A stretch of DNA of 64,000 bases from Sutcliffiella deserti (GTDB taxonomy: Bacteria; Bacillota; Bacilli; Bacillales; Bacillaceae_I), in contig NZ_JAIQDB010000002.1 in assembly GCF_020037475.1 (NCBI RefSeq), forward strand, positions 248,001-312,000. Reading direction: 5' to 3'. Shown here one piece after another: positions 41,987-50,787 of this stretch. Positions within the stretch are counted from its first letter, which is position 1; the number at the start of each line of letters is the position of its first letter. A program made the translations under genes and the position numbers. The notes under the pieces are model-generated. The model made no database searches. It was not told the origin of the DNA and saw only the letters and a list, made by a program, of their open reading frames with translations.

Positions 41987-43777
41987 TTGCTTAATAAAAA
42001 CAAATTAATATTAATGGTGCTCAGTTGTTTACTAGTTTTACCACATTCCATTTCAGCGCAACAGATTAATAGTGAATGTGTGCAGCCTAGCGTAAGTGAA
42101 ATAGATAGAATGCTGACGGAGGAGGCCTTGGCTCAGGATGTTCCACCGGAGATTGTGAAAGCCATTGCATTTATCGAGGCAGATGGTTGGGTGCACTGTG
42201 AGAACGGAGAAACGTTAATTTCTGGTGATGGTGGAATAGGGATTATGCAAGTGACGGACGTCGACGGCTGGGACATAGAGAAATTGCATACAGATATTTC
42301 TTATAATATTAAAGCCGGTGTCACTATTTTAAATAGTAAATACGGCTACAATGTAATCCCGAAATTAAATGACCAGAATAAAGATATTTTGGAAAACTGG
42401 TATTTTGCCGTAATGGCTTACAATGGGATCGTTCATATAAATAGTCCCAGCTTAAAAGACGAAAATGGAAAAAGAAATATGGAATCCTACCAGGACAGAG
42501 TATTTACTCAACTTCAAGATAGTAACCCGGGTATTAACCTTAACTTAGATTTAGATGAGGTGAAGTTTGAGGACCTGATCTACCGTGATAATGGAACACT
42601 TGGATTTCGCAAATCTTCTTACATATTGGAGGGACCAATACACTCCACTCGTCAAAAATATGAGAAAGGTGATTTGGTCGTTGCCACGGCAGGAGCTAGA
42701 TATCGCTCATTCCCTGATACAAGGGATTCCGAGAATATAAAGGGAACTTTACAGAGAGAAGTAGTCATGATAGATGATACTTTTGCTTATGATCAGTCAG
42801 ATAATAATTTTAATCATTTTCTCTGGTATTCAGTTATTACTCGAAATGAGGAGAATAGTGGTTACGTTGCTTCCTCCAACCTGACTCCATTTGGTAAAAG
42901 AATATACGGAGACAACCGCTATGAAACGGCAGTGGAAATCTCAAAGCAAGGGTGGGAAGAAAAAGCAGATACTGTTATTTTGGCAAGGGGAGATACTTTT
43001 CCTGATGCACTAGCAGGGGCACCCTTGGCATATAAACTGGATGCTCCCATTCTATTAACAAGACAAACAGCTTTACATGATAAAACAGAAGCAGAGATTA
43101 AAAGATTAGGTGCAAAGCATGTTATTATTTTAGGCGGAACGGAAGCAATTTCTGTAAAGGTCTCAGATAAGCTTACGAGTATCGGTGTCACTAATGTAGA
43201 GAGAATTGGTGGAGACAGCAGGTATGATACTGCAAGGAAAATAGCTAATCGCTTAGGAGGCAATCCCGAAAAAGCCATTCTGGCACATGGAGACAATTTC
43301 CCTGACTCCCTATCGGTTGCACCATATGCGGCAAAGCACGGTTACCCTATCCTTTTAACTAAAACTGATAGATTGCATGAGTCTACAACACAAGCAATAG
43401 AGGATACAAAAGTGAACAGTATGATTGTTGTGGGAGGGGTCAACGCAATTAGCGAGGGTGTTTTAAATAAACTTCCTGAGAATGTTTCAACTGATAGAAT
43501 CGCAGGCGAAACACGCTACGCCACAGCGGTGAAAATAATAGAAGAGTTTAATCTGCCTACTGATATAGTCTACACCGCTACTGGACGAGACTTTCCGGAT
43601 GCCCTGACAGGTTCCGTACTGGCTGCAAAGAACAATTCGTCCATCTTGCTTGTAGATGACAAAGTCCGTCCTGACACGACGAACTTTATTCGTAATAGCC
43701 AGCTTGATACATTCCATGTTTTAGGAGGGCGTCCAGCAGTAAGTGACACAGCTGTAAATAACTTAGTTGTTGACTGA
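41987..43777 (+). CDS. secreted lysozyme-like protein with three cell-wall-binding repeats 2
   Basis: 596 residues: signal peptide (1-24, ending ISAQ), a transglycosylase/lysozyme-like domain (about 35-170; PPEIVKAIAFIEADGW with the probable catalytic Glu, GDGGIGIMQVTD, AVMAYNG), an SH3-like spacer (about 210-300) and three CWB2 (PF04122-type) repeats to the end (RIYGDNRYETAVEIS, RIGGDSRYDTARKIA, RIAGETRYATAVKII). CWB2 repeats hold proteins on teichoic-type wall polymers. It probably remodels peptidoglycan at the surface. TTG start with AGGGGGAAA upstream, supported by the signal peptide. Single gene with terminators on both sides. Confidence 0.9.
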   Translation: MLNKNKLILMVLSCLLVLPHSISAQQINSECVQPSVSEIDRMLTEEALAQDVPPEIVKAIAFIEADGWVHCENGETLISGDGGIGIMQVTDVDGWDIEKLHTDISYNIKAGVTILNSKYGYNVIPKLNDQNKDILENWYFAVMAYNGIVHINSPSLKDENGKRNMESYQDRVFTQLQDSNPGINLNLDLDEVKFEDLIYRDNGTLGFRKSSYILEGPIHSTRQKYEKGDLVVATAGARYRSFPDTRDSENIKGTLQREVVMIDDTFAYDQSDNNFNHFLWYSVITRNEENSGYVASSNLTPFGKRIYGDNRYETAVEISKQGWEEKADTVILARGDTFPDALAGAPLAYKLDAPILLTRQTALHDKTEAEIKRLGAKHVIILGGTEAISVKVSDKLTSIGVTNVERIGGDSRYDTARKIANRLGGNPEKAILAHGDNFPDSLSVAPYAAKHGYPILLTKTDRLHESTTQAIEDTKVNSMIVVGGVNAISEGVLNKLPENVSTDRIAGETRYATAVKIIEEFNLPTDIVYTATGRDFPDALTGSVLAAKNNSSILLVDDKVRPDTTNFIRNSQLDTFHVLGGRPAVSDTAVNNLVVD

Positions 43778-43849
43778 AAAAAAGAGAGTGGGATAATGTA
43801 TTCCACCTTCCTTTGTAATGTTAGAACAGAGTGTAAGAGAGAATAGAAA

Positions 43850-43892
43850 AAGGTCCAAAGCTACTTATAAACCATAGCTTTGGACCTTTTTT
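43850..43892. terminator. bidirectional terminator after the CWB2 protein gene
   Basis: GGTCCAAAGCT (43852-43862) pairs with AGCTTTGGACC (43876-43886); A-run before, T6 after. Convergent genes flank it. Confidence 0.9.
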
Positions 43893-43901
43893 CACCTTGT
43901 A

Positions 43902-44327
43902 TTACTCGTACAATTCTTTATATAAAATAGCCTTTAATGCTAGTAACTCTTCGTCTGTCAGTTTGCTCTCAAACGTTTCAGCAAGCTCCAACGCTTCTGC
44001 TTCCGTTAATCCTTTAGATACCTTCGCCTGAATGCTCTGTAGCTCTTTAAGGCTTAATTTCTGCATAACCACTCTTGTTGCTTGTTCTTTTGTTTGAAAT
44101 GGTAATTCTTCAAGGTTGGCATCGGAACCTTCTGAAATATATGCTTTCAACTGAGGAGCGCTATCGATATATGCTCTTGCTTGTGAAATATTGTTACTGT
44201 TTTCTAAATCCTGTTCCACATACTCTACGGCACGGTCCTCAATGAATCCTGATACTAGATAATAGCCGCCGAATCCTAAACCAGCTAGTATTACAATTGA
44301 TATCAATACACCTATAAGTAGCTTCAT
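43902..44327 (-). CDS. unknown membrane-anchored 141-residue protein
   Basis: One N-terminal membrane helix (about 4-25, LLIGVLISIVILAGLGFGGY) followed by an acidic, mostly helical extracytoplasmic or cytosolic domain (about 30-141) with two repeated helical hairpins (AEALELAETFESKLTDEELL). ATG at 44327 preferred to GTG at 44339, since GTAGGTG lies 9 bases before the ATG. No family recognised. It lies between a CWB2 protein and a c-di-GMP enzyme and is transcribed with the same orientation as the latter, but a terminator separates them. Confidence 0.7.
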   Translation of the reverse strand: MKLLIGVLISIVILAGLGFGGYYLVSGFIEDRAVEYVEQDLENSNNISQARAYIDSAPQLKAYISEGSDANLEELPFQTKEQATRVVMQKLSLKELQSIQAKVSKGLTEAEALELAETFESKLTDEELLALKAILYKELYE

Positions 44328-44360
44328 TCTAACAAACACCTACTTTCTCCAATACTATAC

Positions 44361-44395
44361 AAAAATAAAACAAGCAACGCAAACTATTGCGTTGC
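44361..44395 (-). terminator. terminator of the GGDEF/HD-GYP gene
   Basis: GCAACGCAA (44374-44382) pairs with TTGCGTTGC (44387-44395); A-run at 44361-44371 gives the minus-strand T-run. Confidence 0.85.
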
Positions 44396-46249
44396 TCATT
44401 CAGCCTTATTTTCTACTCTGTCTTTAAGGGTGAGAGTAGGAAAATTCTCCTTGATCACTTCAATAAAAGGTTCTACATAGCGTTCGTCAAATTGTTGGCC
44501 ACTGCAGCGACGCAGCTCTTCAAACGCTTCTGGGAAAGTCTTTGTCGGCTGATAGGGGCGCTCAGTCGTCATGGCATCAAAAGAATCGATAACACAAAGA
44601 ATACGGGCAAGCTTCGGTATATTATCGCCTTTTAATCCATGAGGATAGCCTTTGCCGTCATACCGCTCATGATGCAGCTCCACCAATGGCAATAACTCTT
44701 CATATTTCTTTGTTGTAGAGACGATTTCCTTCCCCCACAGTACATGCTTTTTCATGATTTCCCATTCATGTGGATCAAGTTTTCCCTTTTTATTAATGAT
44801 ATCGCGTGGAATCTCTACTTTCCCTATATCATGTATAAGGGCACCAAGAATCAAGTTTTGCTTTTCATGATCACTTAATTCAAGTTTCTTGCTAAAATCC
44901 ATCGCATATCTAAACACCCGTTTACTATGCTGATAAGTATACACATCTTTAGGAAGAAAAATCTGTAGCTGCTGCTCAAGGTTTTCAATTTCTTTTACAA
45001 GATAAAGGTCATTCTGGTAGACATCGGCTTCCTCATAATAAACTTGTACATTGTTTTTCCCCTGCGCTTTTGCATAATACAGAGCTTTGTCCGCTTTATT
45101 AAGGAGTTCCGTAGAATTATAGGTGCCAGCTTCGTACTCTGCAACCCCCGCTGAAAAGGATAAACATTTTAGCGGTAACTCGTCCGCTCCTTTATAGTGT
45201 GTATCATTAAAATCTTTTCGTATTTTACTTAGAAAAGCACTAGCTTCCTGCTTAGAAACGCCAGGGAAGAGGATTGCGAATTCTTCTCCGCCATATCTAG
45301 CTGGAATATAAGGGGTGGTTTGGGTTTTATTTATCAAAAATTGACCCATAAATCTTAGGAACTCATCCCCCTGAAGATGACCGTTCTGATCATTGTATTT
45401 TTTGAAATCATCTATATCCAACAGTGCAACACTGAAAGTTTCCGATTCATCATGCTTTTTATAGGTTTCATCTAATTTAAGCTTGAAATAGCCATGGTTA
45501 TAAAGTCCGGTTAGAAAATCTTTGTTTGCGCGTTCTTCTAATTCTTTAAATAGATTAAAAAATTTGGTAAAAGCAAATGAGAGTAATACCGATAATAGTA
45601 TAAATAAGAACAATCCAAAATAAATATCGGTTTTCATTAGTAAGGTCAACACTAAAGCTAATAATAAAGTACTAACATAACTAACAACTGATTCCTTTAA
45701 TGCATCTCTTCTTACTAATTCTTGGAAAATATTAATGACAGACGGTGGTTGTAAAATATAAAAATAGAACCATATGAGCAAAATATTTAGTATGAAATAG
45801 GTGGTTAAAGAAAGAACAAACGGTAAGACATATTGTAAATTAATATCCCCAACGATTCCTCCTGAAATGGTGTAAACATAGTAAGCACAACTCAGCATTA
45901 TTGAGTAAATGGAAAAGTTAAACAAATGCTTCCACCAAGCATTTCTTCTTAAAAATATGATAAAGATACTATTGCTTATTAGTAAAACCAATAAAGTAAA
46001 TTCTACTCCATAAAGGAATAAGCATGCTAAATATATTGCAGAATCCATTGATAAAGAGTTTCCTTGAGGAGGAAGAACGATAATGAAATAATTTAAGAAG
46101 ATGATGGCGCCAACTAAAGTATATAATAAGACCCACTCATCTAGAGCCACAACTTGGAACGAGGAGTTAAAGGAGAATGAGAGAATTCCAATTATACAAA
46201 TTAATAAAATATAAATTTTTTGCAACCATTCTTTTGAAATGTTGTACAT
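44396..46249 (-). CDS. membrane GGDEF and HD-GYP protein (c-di-GMP turnover)
   Basis: 617 residues: six or seven membrane helices (about 5-215) as sensor, a GGDEF domain with RYGGEEF (about 318-322) and no RxxD inhibitory site at the usual position, then an HD-GYP phosphodiesterase domain with HDIGK (about 472) and HHERYDGKGYPHGLKGD. It can therefore both make and break c-di-GMP in principle; many such proteins work in one direction only. I prefer MYNISKE (46249) as start: the upstream ATG at 46285 lies inside the terminator hairpin of the preceding small gene and has no ribosome binding site. Gene order: DUF5317, 29-residue peptide, this gene, all on the minus strand. Confidence 0.9.
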   Translation of the reverse strand: MYNISKEWLQKIYILLICIIGILSFSFNSSFQVVALDEWVLLYTLVGAIIFLNYFIIVLPPQGNSLSMDSAIYLACLFLYGVEFTLLVLLISNSIFIIFLRRNAWWKHLFNFSIYSIMLSCAYYVYTISGGIVGDINLQYVLPFVLSLTTYFILNILLIWFYFYILQPPSVINIFQELVRRDALKESVVSYVSTLLLALVLTLLMKTDIYFGLFLFILLSVLLSFAFTKFFNLFKELEERANKDFLTGLYNHGYFKLKLDETYKKHDESETFSVALLDIDDFKKYNDQNGHLQGDEFLRFMGQFLINKTQTTPYIPARYGGEEFAILFPGVSKQEASAFLSKIRKDFNDTHYKGADELPLKCLSFSAGVAEYEAGTYNSTELLNKADKALYYAKAQGKNNVQVYYEEADVYQNDLYLVKEIENLEQQLQIFLPKDVYTYQHSKRVFRYAMDFSKKLELSDHEKQNLILGALIHDIGKVEIPRDIINKKGKLDPHEWEIMKKHVLWGKEIVSTTKKYEELLPLVELHHERYDGKGYPHGLKGDNIPKLARILCVIDSFDAMTTERPYQPTKTFPEAFEELRRCSGQQFDERYVEPFIEVIKENFPTLTLKDRVENKAE

Positions 46250-46275
46250 TTTTTTCCAACTCTCTTTATAGATAG

Positions 46276-46304
46276 AAAGAAGCATTTATAGAAAATGCTT
46301 CTTT
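46276..46304 (-). terminator. hairpin between the 29-residue gene and the GGDEF/HD-GYP gene
   Basis: AAAGAAGCATTT (46276-46287) pairs with AAATGCTTCTTT (46293-46304). Only a weak T-run follows on the minus strand, so it may only reduce read-through. Confidence 0.6.
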
Positions 46305-46311
46305 ATGAAAA

Positions 46312-46401
46312 TTAATAAAGTTTATAACCAGATGTTAAAGCTACAATTACAGAACCGATTACTAATAAATTGATTATAGCAGTTTTCGTACGTGCATTCA
46401 T
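46312..46401 (-). CDS. 29-residue single-helix membrane peptide
   Basis: Reads MNARTKTAIINLLVIGSVIV followed by ALTSGYKLY and a stop. GGGAGGTG lies 8 bases before the ATG, an excellent ribosome binding site. Basic N-terminus, one hydrophobic helix of about 19 residues and a polar end: a typical membrane microprotein. It lies 32 bases after the DUF5317 gene and just before the GGDEF/HD-GYP gene, in the same direction. Function unknown; it may modulate one of its membrane neighbours. Confidence 0.65.
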   Translation of the reverse strand: MNARTKTAIINLLVIGSVIVALTSGYKLY

Positions 46402-46433
46402 ATTTTTCACCTCCCTTCAATTTACTATATTAA

Positions 46434-47015
46434 TTAACTTGTTGTAGTAACTTGAGGAGTGATAGTCTTTTCTTCTTTTTTTCCTAGCATTAAGTATTGA
46501 ATGAAAAAGAATACACCTATGTTCATAATGACATCGCCGATACTGATGACCTGTTCGCGCGGGTAAGGTGCTGATAGTGGAATAATATCACCGAGAAATG
46601 CAAGTCTAGTAGCCTCAGTAATTGCTTCATGTTTCCCATATAGTCCACTTTGTAAAGCTTCAATAAAGTAGGGGCCAAGCACCGTGCTGGCCTCTAGAGA
46701 AACTGGCATTCTTCCGCCATTTGCAGCCATTACCAAAAAGTTCAGGAGAACTCCAAAGAAGATAATTATAAAACCTGAATGATGGCGATTCATCCAAAGA
46801 AAATAGAGACCGGCAACGTAGACTAGTAAAAATACTATGTTGCTATAGGCTCCAATTTCAGGAATTCTATTTTGCAACAGGTAAACTATTAATTGGATTC
46901 CAAGTAAAACAGGAAAAACCCACGCATATTTCAATTTCATATCTGCTAACCCTTTAAAGTTTCCACCTCGAAAAAGCCCGACTAGAAGGGCGATAATTAT
47001 TCCATCATATACCAT
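46434..47015 (-). CDS. DUF5317 integral membrane protein
   Basis: 193 residues with five or six membrane helices. The segment VMAANGGRMPVS and the later GDIIPLSAPYPREQVISIGD match the DUF5317 pattern. GTGGAGGAAAAAC precedes the ATG. It is followed by the 29-residue peptide gene and the GGDEF/HD-GYP gene in the same direction, so the three are probably one transcription unit. Molecular role unknown. Confidence 0.8.
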   Translation of the reverse strand: MVYDGIIIALLVGLFRGGNFKGLADMKLKYAWVFPVLLGIQLIVYLLQNRIPEIGAYSNIVFLLVYVAGLYFLWMNRHHSGFIIIFFGVLLNFLVMAANGGRMPVSLEASTVLGPYFIEALQSGLYGKHEAITEATRLAFLGDIIPLSAPYPREQVISIGDVIMNIGVFFFIQYLMLGKKEEKTITPQVTTTS

Positions 47016-47289
47016 GTTTTTCCTCCACGTTAAAAATTATGTATCTTCTAATAACATCTTTATCTAAAATTTAACAAAATTCAACAAATTTTTCAAGGTG
47101 TATTTGTTCCTATATTTTAAATTTAGCTAAGGAATGTGAGACTCTATTAACTTTATCGGTTTAATGTTAGAAAAATAGAGTTAATGGTGGGATAAGGTTT
47201 ACTTAAAAGGAAAAAAGGTAATGAAGAACTATGTACTACTATAAACTAACGGGAAAACTAATATAATAGTAAAAATCTACAAATTTCTC

Positions 47290-47317
47290 TTGCCATTTTG
47301 TAGAAATCTAGTAGAAT
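47290..47317 (+). promoter_or_regulatory. promoter of the 49-residue gene
   Basis: TTGCCA (47290-47295), 16-bp spacer, TAGAAT (47312-47317). Confidence 0.5.
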
Positions 47318-47360
47318 GAAAAAGTAAATTGTAATTAATTAGGCGGTGAATATTAATCAG

Positions 47361-47510
47361 ATGAATGATCCCTATAAAAATATAGACAGTCAGGATGAAA
47401 TCATAAAAGTATTGCAATATGCTTACCAGCAAGGGATGGAACGTGAAAATATCTCGATGATGGAACTCGTTGACGAAATGAGAGAAAAGCTGCAAACGCT
47501 TATAAAATAA
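47361..47510 (+). CDS. 49-residue acidic helical protein
   Basis: Begins MNDPYKNIDSQDEIIKVLQY and ends EMREKLQTLIK. It is probably two helices (QDEIIKVLQYAYQQGM and SMMELVDEMREKLQTLI). An in-frame GTG lies five codons earlier; AGGCGGTG upstream could serve the ATG. A promoter (TTGCCA-N16-TAGAAT) precedes it and a terminator follows, so the transcription unit is complete. The opposite-strand frame here (47277-47534) has no such signals. Size and charge recall small Bacillus regulators, but no family was recognised. Confidence 0.7.
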   Translation: MNDPYKNIDSQDEIIKVLQYAYQQGMERENISMMELVDEMREKLQTLIK

Positions 47511-47529
47511 TAATAGATTGCTAGAATTC

Positions 47530-47558
47530 AACACTTCTAATGGTGAGAAGTGTTTTTG
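47530..47558 (+). terminator. terminator of the 49-residue gene
   Basis: AACACTTCT (47530-47538) pairs with AGAAGTGTT (47546-47554), followed by T-rich DNA. Confidence 0.85.
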
Positions 47559-47607
47559 TTTTGCGTTTTTTTGCGATTCAAATCCGCCAGTATGGAAAAA
47601 TGTCTCT

Positions 47608-47634
47608 GGGACAAGGGACCTGTCCCCAAAACCC
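47608..47634. repeat. REP-like palindrome, copy 4
   Basis: GGGACAAGGGACCTGTCCCC then AAAACCC; the exact reverse complement of 1364-1390, 46 kb away. Confidence 0.85.
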
Positions 47635-47709
47635 GTTTTATGTTAAAATGGGCGAGCATGAAGATCTATAACAACTAAGAATATACTTAAAAAGGTGTCA
47701 GGTGATTAG

Positions 47710-48762
47710 ATGATTGGTAGAAATGAACCGTGTCCTTGTGGCAGTGGGAAGAAGTTTAAGAAGTGTTGTGAAAAAAAACAGAGTACAGGCCTTGATAAGG
47801 TGCTAGAATCGGAACTAGTATCACTGCAAATTGATATGATGCGTTATGCTTACGATAAATTCTCAGGGGAGCTAGAATCTGAGGCGTCAAAGTACCTACA
47901 TAATTTTCAACTTGATCAAGAGAAAAAGGATGCTTTTGAGGAGCTTATTCACTTATGGGTTATGTTTACGGTGAAGCGCGAACATGGGCGGACGATTGTC
48001 GAAGACTTTGTGCAATCGAATGAGAATAAGTTCTCGAGGCCCCAAGTGAAGGAATGGGCGCAAAGCTGGCAAAAGGCGTATCCTTCGGTTTATAAAGTCT
48101 CCAACATTCGTGGGGAGCTTTATACAATGGAGGATTATTTTACAGCAGAGAAAACGAGAGTTAAATTTATCGATCGAGAAGATGAATTAAGTAAAAATGA
48201 GCTTGTCGTAGGGATGTTTGTTCCATTCCAAGAAGCTCACGTTGTCTTTATGTCTACCTTTGAGCGTGGGACTCTTGAAGCAATTCTTATAGAAGAGCAC
48301 TTGCAGAAGATCATAGGTGAGGAAAGTGTCAATGCAGAGTATGTGCAATCAAATTTCCCTATTCTTGCAGGGAGTGTGCTGGAATTTGAACTGTCTGAAA
48401 AGGACGTTCAAGAGCTTCCGGTCCAAGATGAAGCACAAGAAAAAGTGTTAGAGCTGTTTATGAAAGCTGCTGATGATCGAGAATATCCAGAGCGTTTTAA
48501 ACAGTTCGTTCATATGTTATGGTCCATGTATTGCATGAAAGAGAGTCCTGCCATACGCAATGAAGCAAACTATGCTGCTGCGTTAATCTATTTCTCCGAT
48601 ATGCACTTTATGGAAGAGCAGATGGAAACTCAAAAAGGACTGGCGGAGGAATTTACTATTTCACCAGGCAGTGTTTCCTCTACCTATCGTAAATTGGATG
48701 AAGTTCTTCAGCCTGTTATCCAGTCGTTTCAGCAGGATATTGAAGAGGCTTTACAAACTTAA
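47710..48762 (+). CDS. SEC-C zinc-motif protein
   Basis: 350 residues. The N-terminus is a SEC-C motif, NEPCPCGSGKKFKKCC (residues 5-20), the zinc-binding end known from SecA and YecA-type proteins. The rest is mainly helical without known catalytic motifs (GMFVPFQEAHVVFMSTFERG; SPGSVSSTYRKLDEVLQ at the end resembles a helix-turn-helix). GGTGATTAG precedes the ATG. Monocistronic with a terminator. Role unknown; SEC-C proteins often bind ribosomes, SecB-like partners or nucleic acid. Confidence 0.85.
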   Translation: MIGRNEPCPCGSGKKFKKCCEKKQSTGLDKVLESELVSLQIDMMRYAYDKFSGELESEASKYLHNFQLDQEKKDAFEELIHLWVMFTVKREHGRTIVEDFVQSNENKFSRPQVKEWAQSWQKAYPSVYKVSNIRGELYTMEDYFTAEKTRVKFIDREDELSKNELVVGMFVPFQEAHVVFMSTFERGTLEAILIEEHLQKIIGEESVNAEYVQSNFPILAGSVLEFELSEKDVQELPVQDEAQEKVLELFMKAADDREYPERFKQFVHMLWSMYCMKESPAIRNEANYAAALIYFSDMHFMEEQMETQKGLAEEFTISPGSVSSTYRKLDEVLQPVIQSFQQDIEEALQT

Positions 48763-48767
48763 TTTTA

Positions 48768-48812
48768 GAAAGGGTTCTGGTTCTACCACTTTGGTAGGTC
48801 AGGCCCTTTTTC
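48768..48812 (+). terminator. terminator of the SEC-C protein gene
   Basis: AAAGGGTTCTGG with inner CTACC pairs with GGTAG and CAGGCCCTTT, followed by T5. Confidence 0.8.
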
Positions 48813-49079
48813 TTTGTTTTTTAGAAATTTTTGATTAATTGTTACATAAGTGGGTTCCACCTCTTTTTCTGTTAAATGAAGAAATTACGCTTAATCTTGA
48901 GTGAATAGGACAGTGGAAAATCCAACTGCCGAGGCCTATGGCAACAATCTTTAAGAAAAAAACTTTACAAAAAGAGGTTTGTTTTTCTACATATTTCCAC
49001 TCTTATATGTTCATGCTAGTAAAAAAGTGGAATCGGGATATTTTAGATAAGGTCCCGTAGATAAGAGGAGGACGTTTTG

Positions 49080-50018
49080 ATGAAACGTTTTGTAGCAATC
49101 ACAAGTTGTCTAGCTTTGTCACTAGCGATTGTAGGGTCCCCGTCTCTGGTGCTTGCTGCGCCATCTGAGTTTGAGGTAAATCAATATCTAGAAGAAATCG
49201 GCTGGACCAGACACGACCTTGATACGTATTTGAGTTTTTATGAGGTTAGCTTGGATGATTTTAAGGATGTGCAACAGCTTGAATCAGAGCTTGGTACTCC
49301 AATCAATAAGGAAAATCTGCATTCAATGCTCAACTCCTTCAATTTAACGGAAGAGGAGCTGGACATACTTCTTTCGAGATTCGGAGAGAGGGTACAAGAT
49401 TATACGTTTTTAGAAGATCTCGAGGTTGCTGTAGATTTTTATCATTCACATGAAGAGGAAGTAGCGAGAGCAGAAGATTTCCTTGTTTCTGTAGGCTTTA
49501 AAGCAGAAGAGGCCCGTCAACTATTCCGGCATATTTTGAGTCTGCCAAATGAACATCTTCATGGTGATTTGAGGGAGCTAGAAGAGAAGCTTGAAGAGGA
49601 TCCTAACTCGGTGGAAAAAGTATTTACGCTATGGTCTGAATTTATGAATGCTTTTCAAGTCACGGCCTCCTTACATATGGAGAATCGAGAGGAAAAGGAG
49701 TCTATTAGTCAAGCGCAGCTTATGCAGCCTGGATGGTTAGAGGGGAAGGTCGTGAATCTCGAGCTTTTTAATAAAGATGGGGAATTACTTGCGACTGCCA
49801 AAATGAATGAACAGATACTATCCCCCGTATATGTACAGGAAACCGGAGCGGAGCTTATAAATCTCGGAAACTTAGGTGTGAAATTAAGTGATGAGCTTTA
49901 CCATAATAGAATGCCTAATACCGCTTCCCCTTATGGAGCGGGAATGGCTTTAGGGTTAGTTTTACTATTCTTATCTTCACTTGCGTACAGAAAAACTGTA
50001 AAAATGAACAGAGGCTAA
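49080..50018 (+). CDS. processed acidic surface protein with MPNTA sorting signal
   Basis: 312 residues: signal peptide (1-26, ending VLAAP), an acidic helical body (about 27-200) built of short repeated helix units (FEVNQYLEEIGWTRHDLDTY; HSMLNSFNLTEEELDILL; AEDFLVSVGFKAEEARQLF), a small beta segment (about 210-280), then MPNTA, a membrane helix and a basic tail (YRKTVKMNRG). This is the layout of the processed acidic surface proteins that occur beside class D sortases. The sorting motif has M in place of L. GAGGAGG precedes the ATG at 49080. The sortase gene starts 4 bases after its stop. Confidence 0.88.
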   Translation: MKRFVAITSCLALSLAIVGSPSLVLAAPSEFEVNQYLEEIGWTRHDLDTYLSFYEVSLDDFKDVQQLESELGTPINKENLHSMLNSFNLTEEELDILLSRFGERVQDYTFLEDLEVAVDFYHSHEEEVARAEDFLVSVGFKAEEARQLFRHILSLPNEHLHGDLRELEEKLEEDPNSVEKVFTLWSEFMNAFQVTASLHMENREEKESISQAQLMQPGWLEGKVVNLELFNKDGELLATAKMNEQILSPVYVQETGAELINLGNLGVKLSDELYHNRMPNTASPYGAGMALGLVLLFLSSLAYRKTVKMNRG

Positions 50019-50022
50019 ATGA

Positions 50023-50604
50023 ATGAAGACTACCATACTTACCATTCGGCTGGTGTCGATCCTGTTGTTTGTAGGAGGGGCTGCATTGTTTGTTGGAAGC
50101 AGTGCGGCCTTTTGGGAAGGATATTCTTCGGTGGAGAAAATAAATAGAGAGCCGAAAACGGAGCAGCCTGCCACCTCTGATACGGAGTTGGAAAGGGGCG
50201 ACCTTATCGGCAGTTTGTTGATTCCGAGGCTCGACGCTAAGATTCCTGTCTTTCACGGTTCCACAGAAGATGAGCTTATAAAAGGAATAGGTCATGTCGA
50301 AAACAGCAAATTACCTGAAGAAAACGGAAATATTGTTCTCTCTGGTCATCGTGATACCGTTTTTAGAAAACTAGGGGAGCTAGAAGTTGGCGACCTTTTA
50401 CAATTAGAGATGGCAGCTGGAATTTACACGTATAAAATAAAAAAAATCCGGACTGCCGACGAGGATGACCTTACTGTACTCGTTCCCCGCCCTCGTGAAA
50501 CCTTGACGGTAACAACCTGTTATCCTTTTACCTATATTGGCAGTGCACCGGAGCGCTATATTTTGGAGGCAATGCGGATAGACAAAAAGGTGCCATCCTT
50601 ATAG
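50023..50604 (+). CDS. srtD: class D sortase (neighbour of its acidic substrate)
   Basis: 193 residues: N-terminal membrane anchor (about 8-30) and a sortase beta-barrel with catalytic His in LSGHRDTVF, Cys in TVTTCYPF and Arg in APERYIL. The TTCYPF and PERYI sequences are typical of class D enzymes, which prefer LPxTA-type signals. Encoded 4 bases after the acidic protein, its probable main substrate; the LPKTA and LPVTA proteins in this window may also be targets. Confidence 0.9.
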   Translation: MKTTILTIRLVSILLFVGGAALFVGSSAAFWEGYSSVEKINREPKTEQPATSDTELERGDLIGSLLIPRLDAKIPVFHGSTEDELIKGIGHVENSKLPEENGNIVLSGHRDTVFRKLGELEVGDLLQLEMAAGIYTYKIKKIRTADEDDLTVLVPRPRETLTVTTCYPFTYIGSAPERYILEAMRIDKKVPSL

Positions 50605-50787
50605 GATACGTAGTTCGGTTGTGCGGTAGAAAACGGTAGTTAACAGGAGAATTCGTATAGAGATTCCAAGTTCTCCAGGTAATTGGAGGTTGGATACCAA
50701 ACTTTTGACTATCAAGGGGGAAAAGGACTTGCTGAAGTCCGGGGAAGTTGTACTTTAGTCTGATATTCCTGCGCCTGAAAATTATTT

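Noticed and set aside
47277-47534. 85-codon minus-strand frame
   Set aside because: It is the antisense of the 49-residue gene, which has promoter, start and terminator on the plus strand.
48816-49079. Possible riboswitch in the leader of the acidic surface protein gene
   Set aside because: The segment GGAAAATCCAACTGCCGAGG recalls a folded leader, but no known riboswitch motif or expression platform could be assigned.
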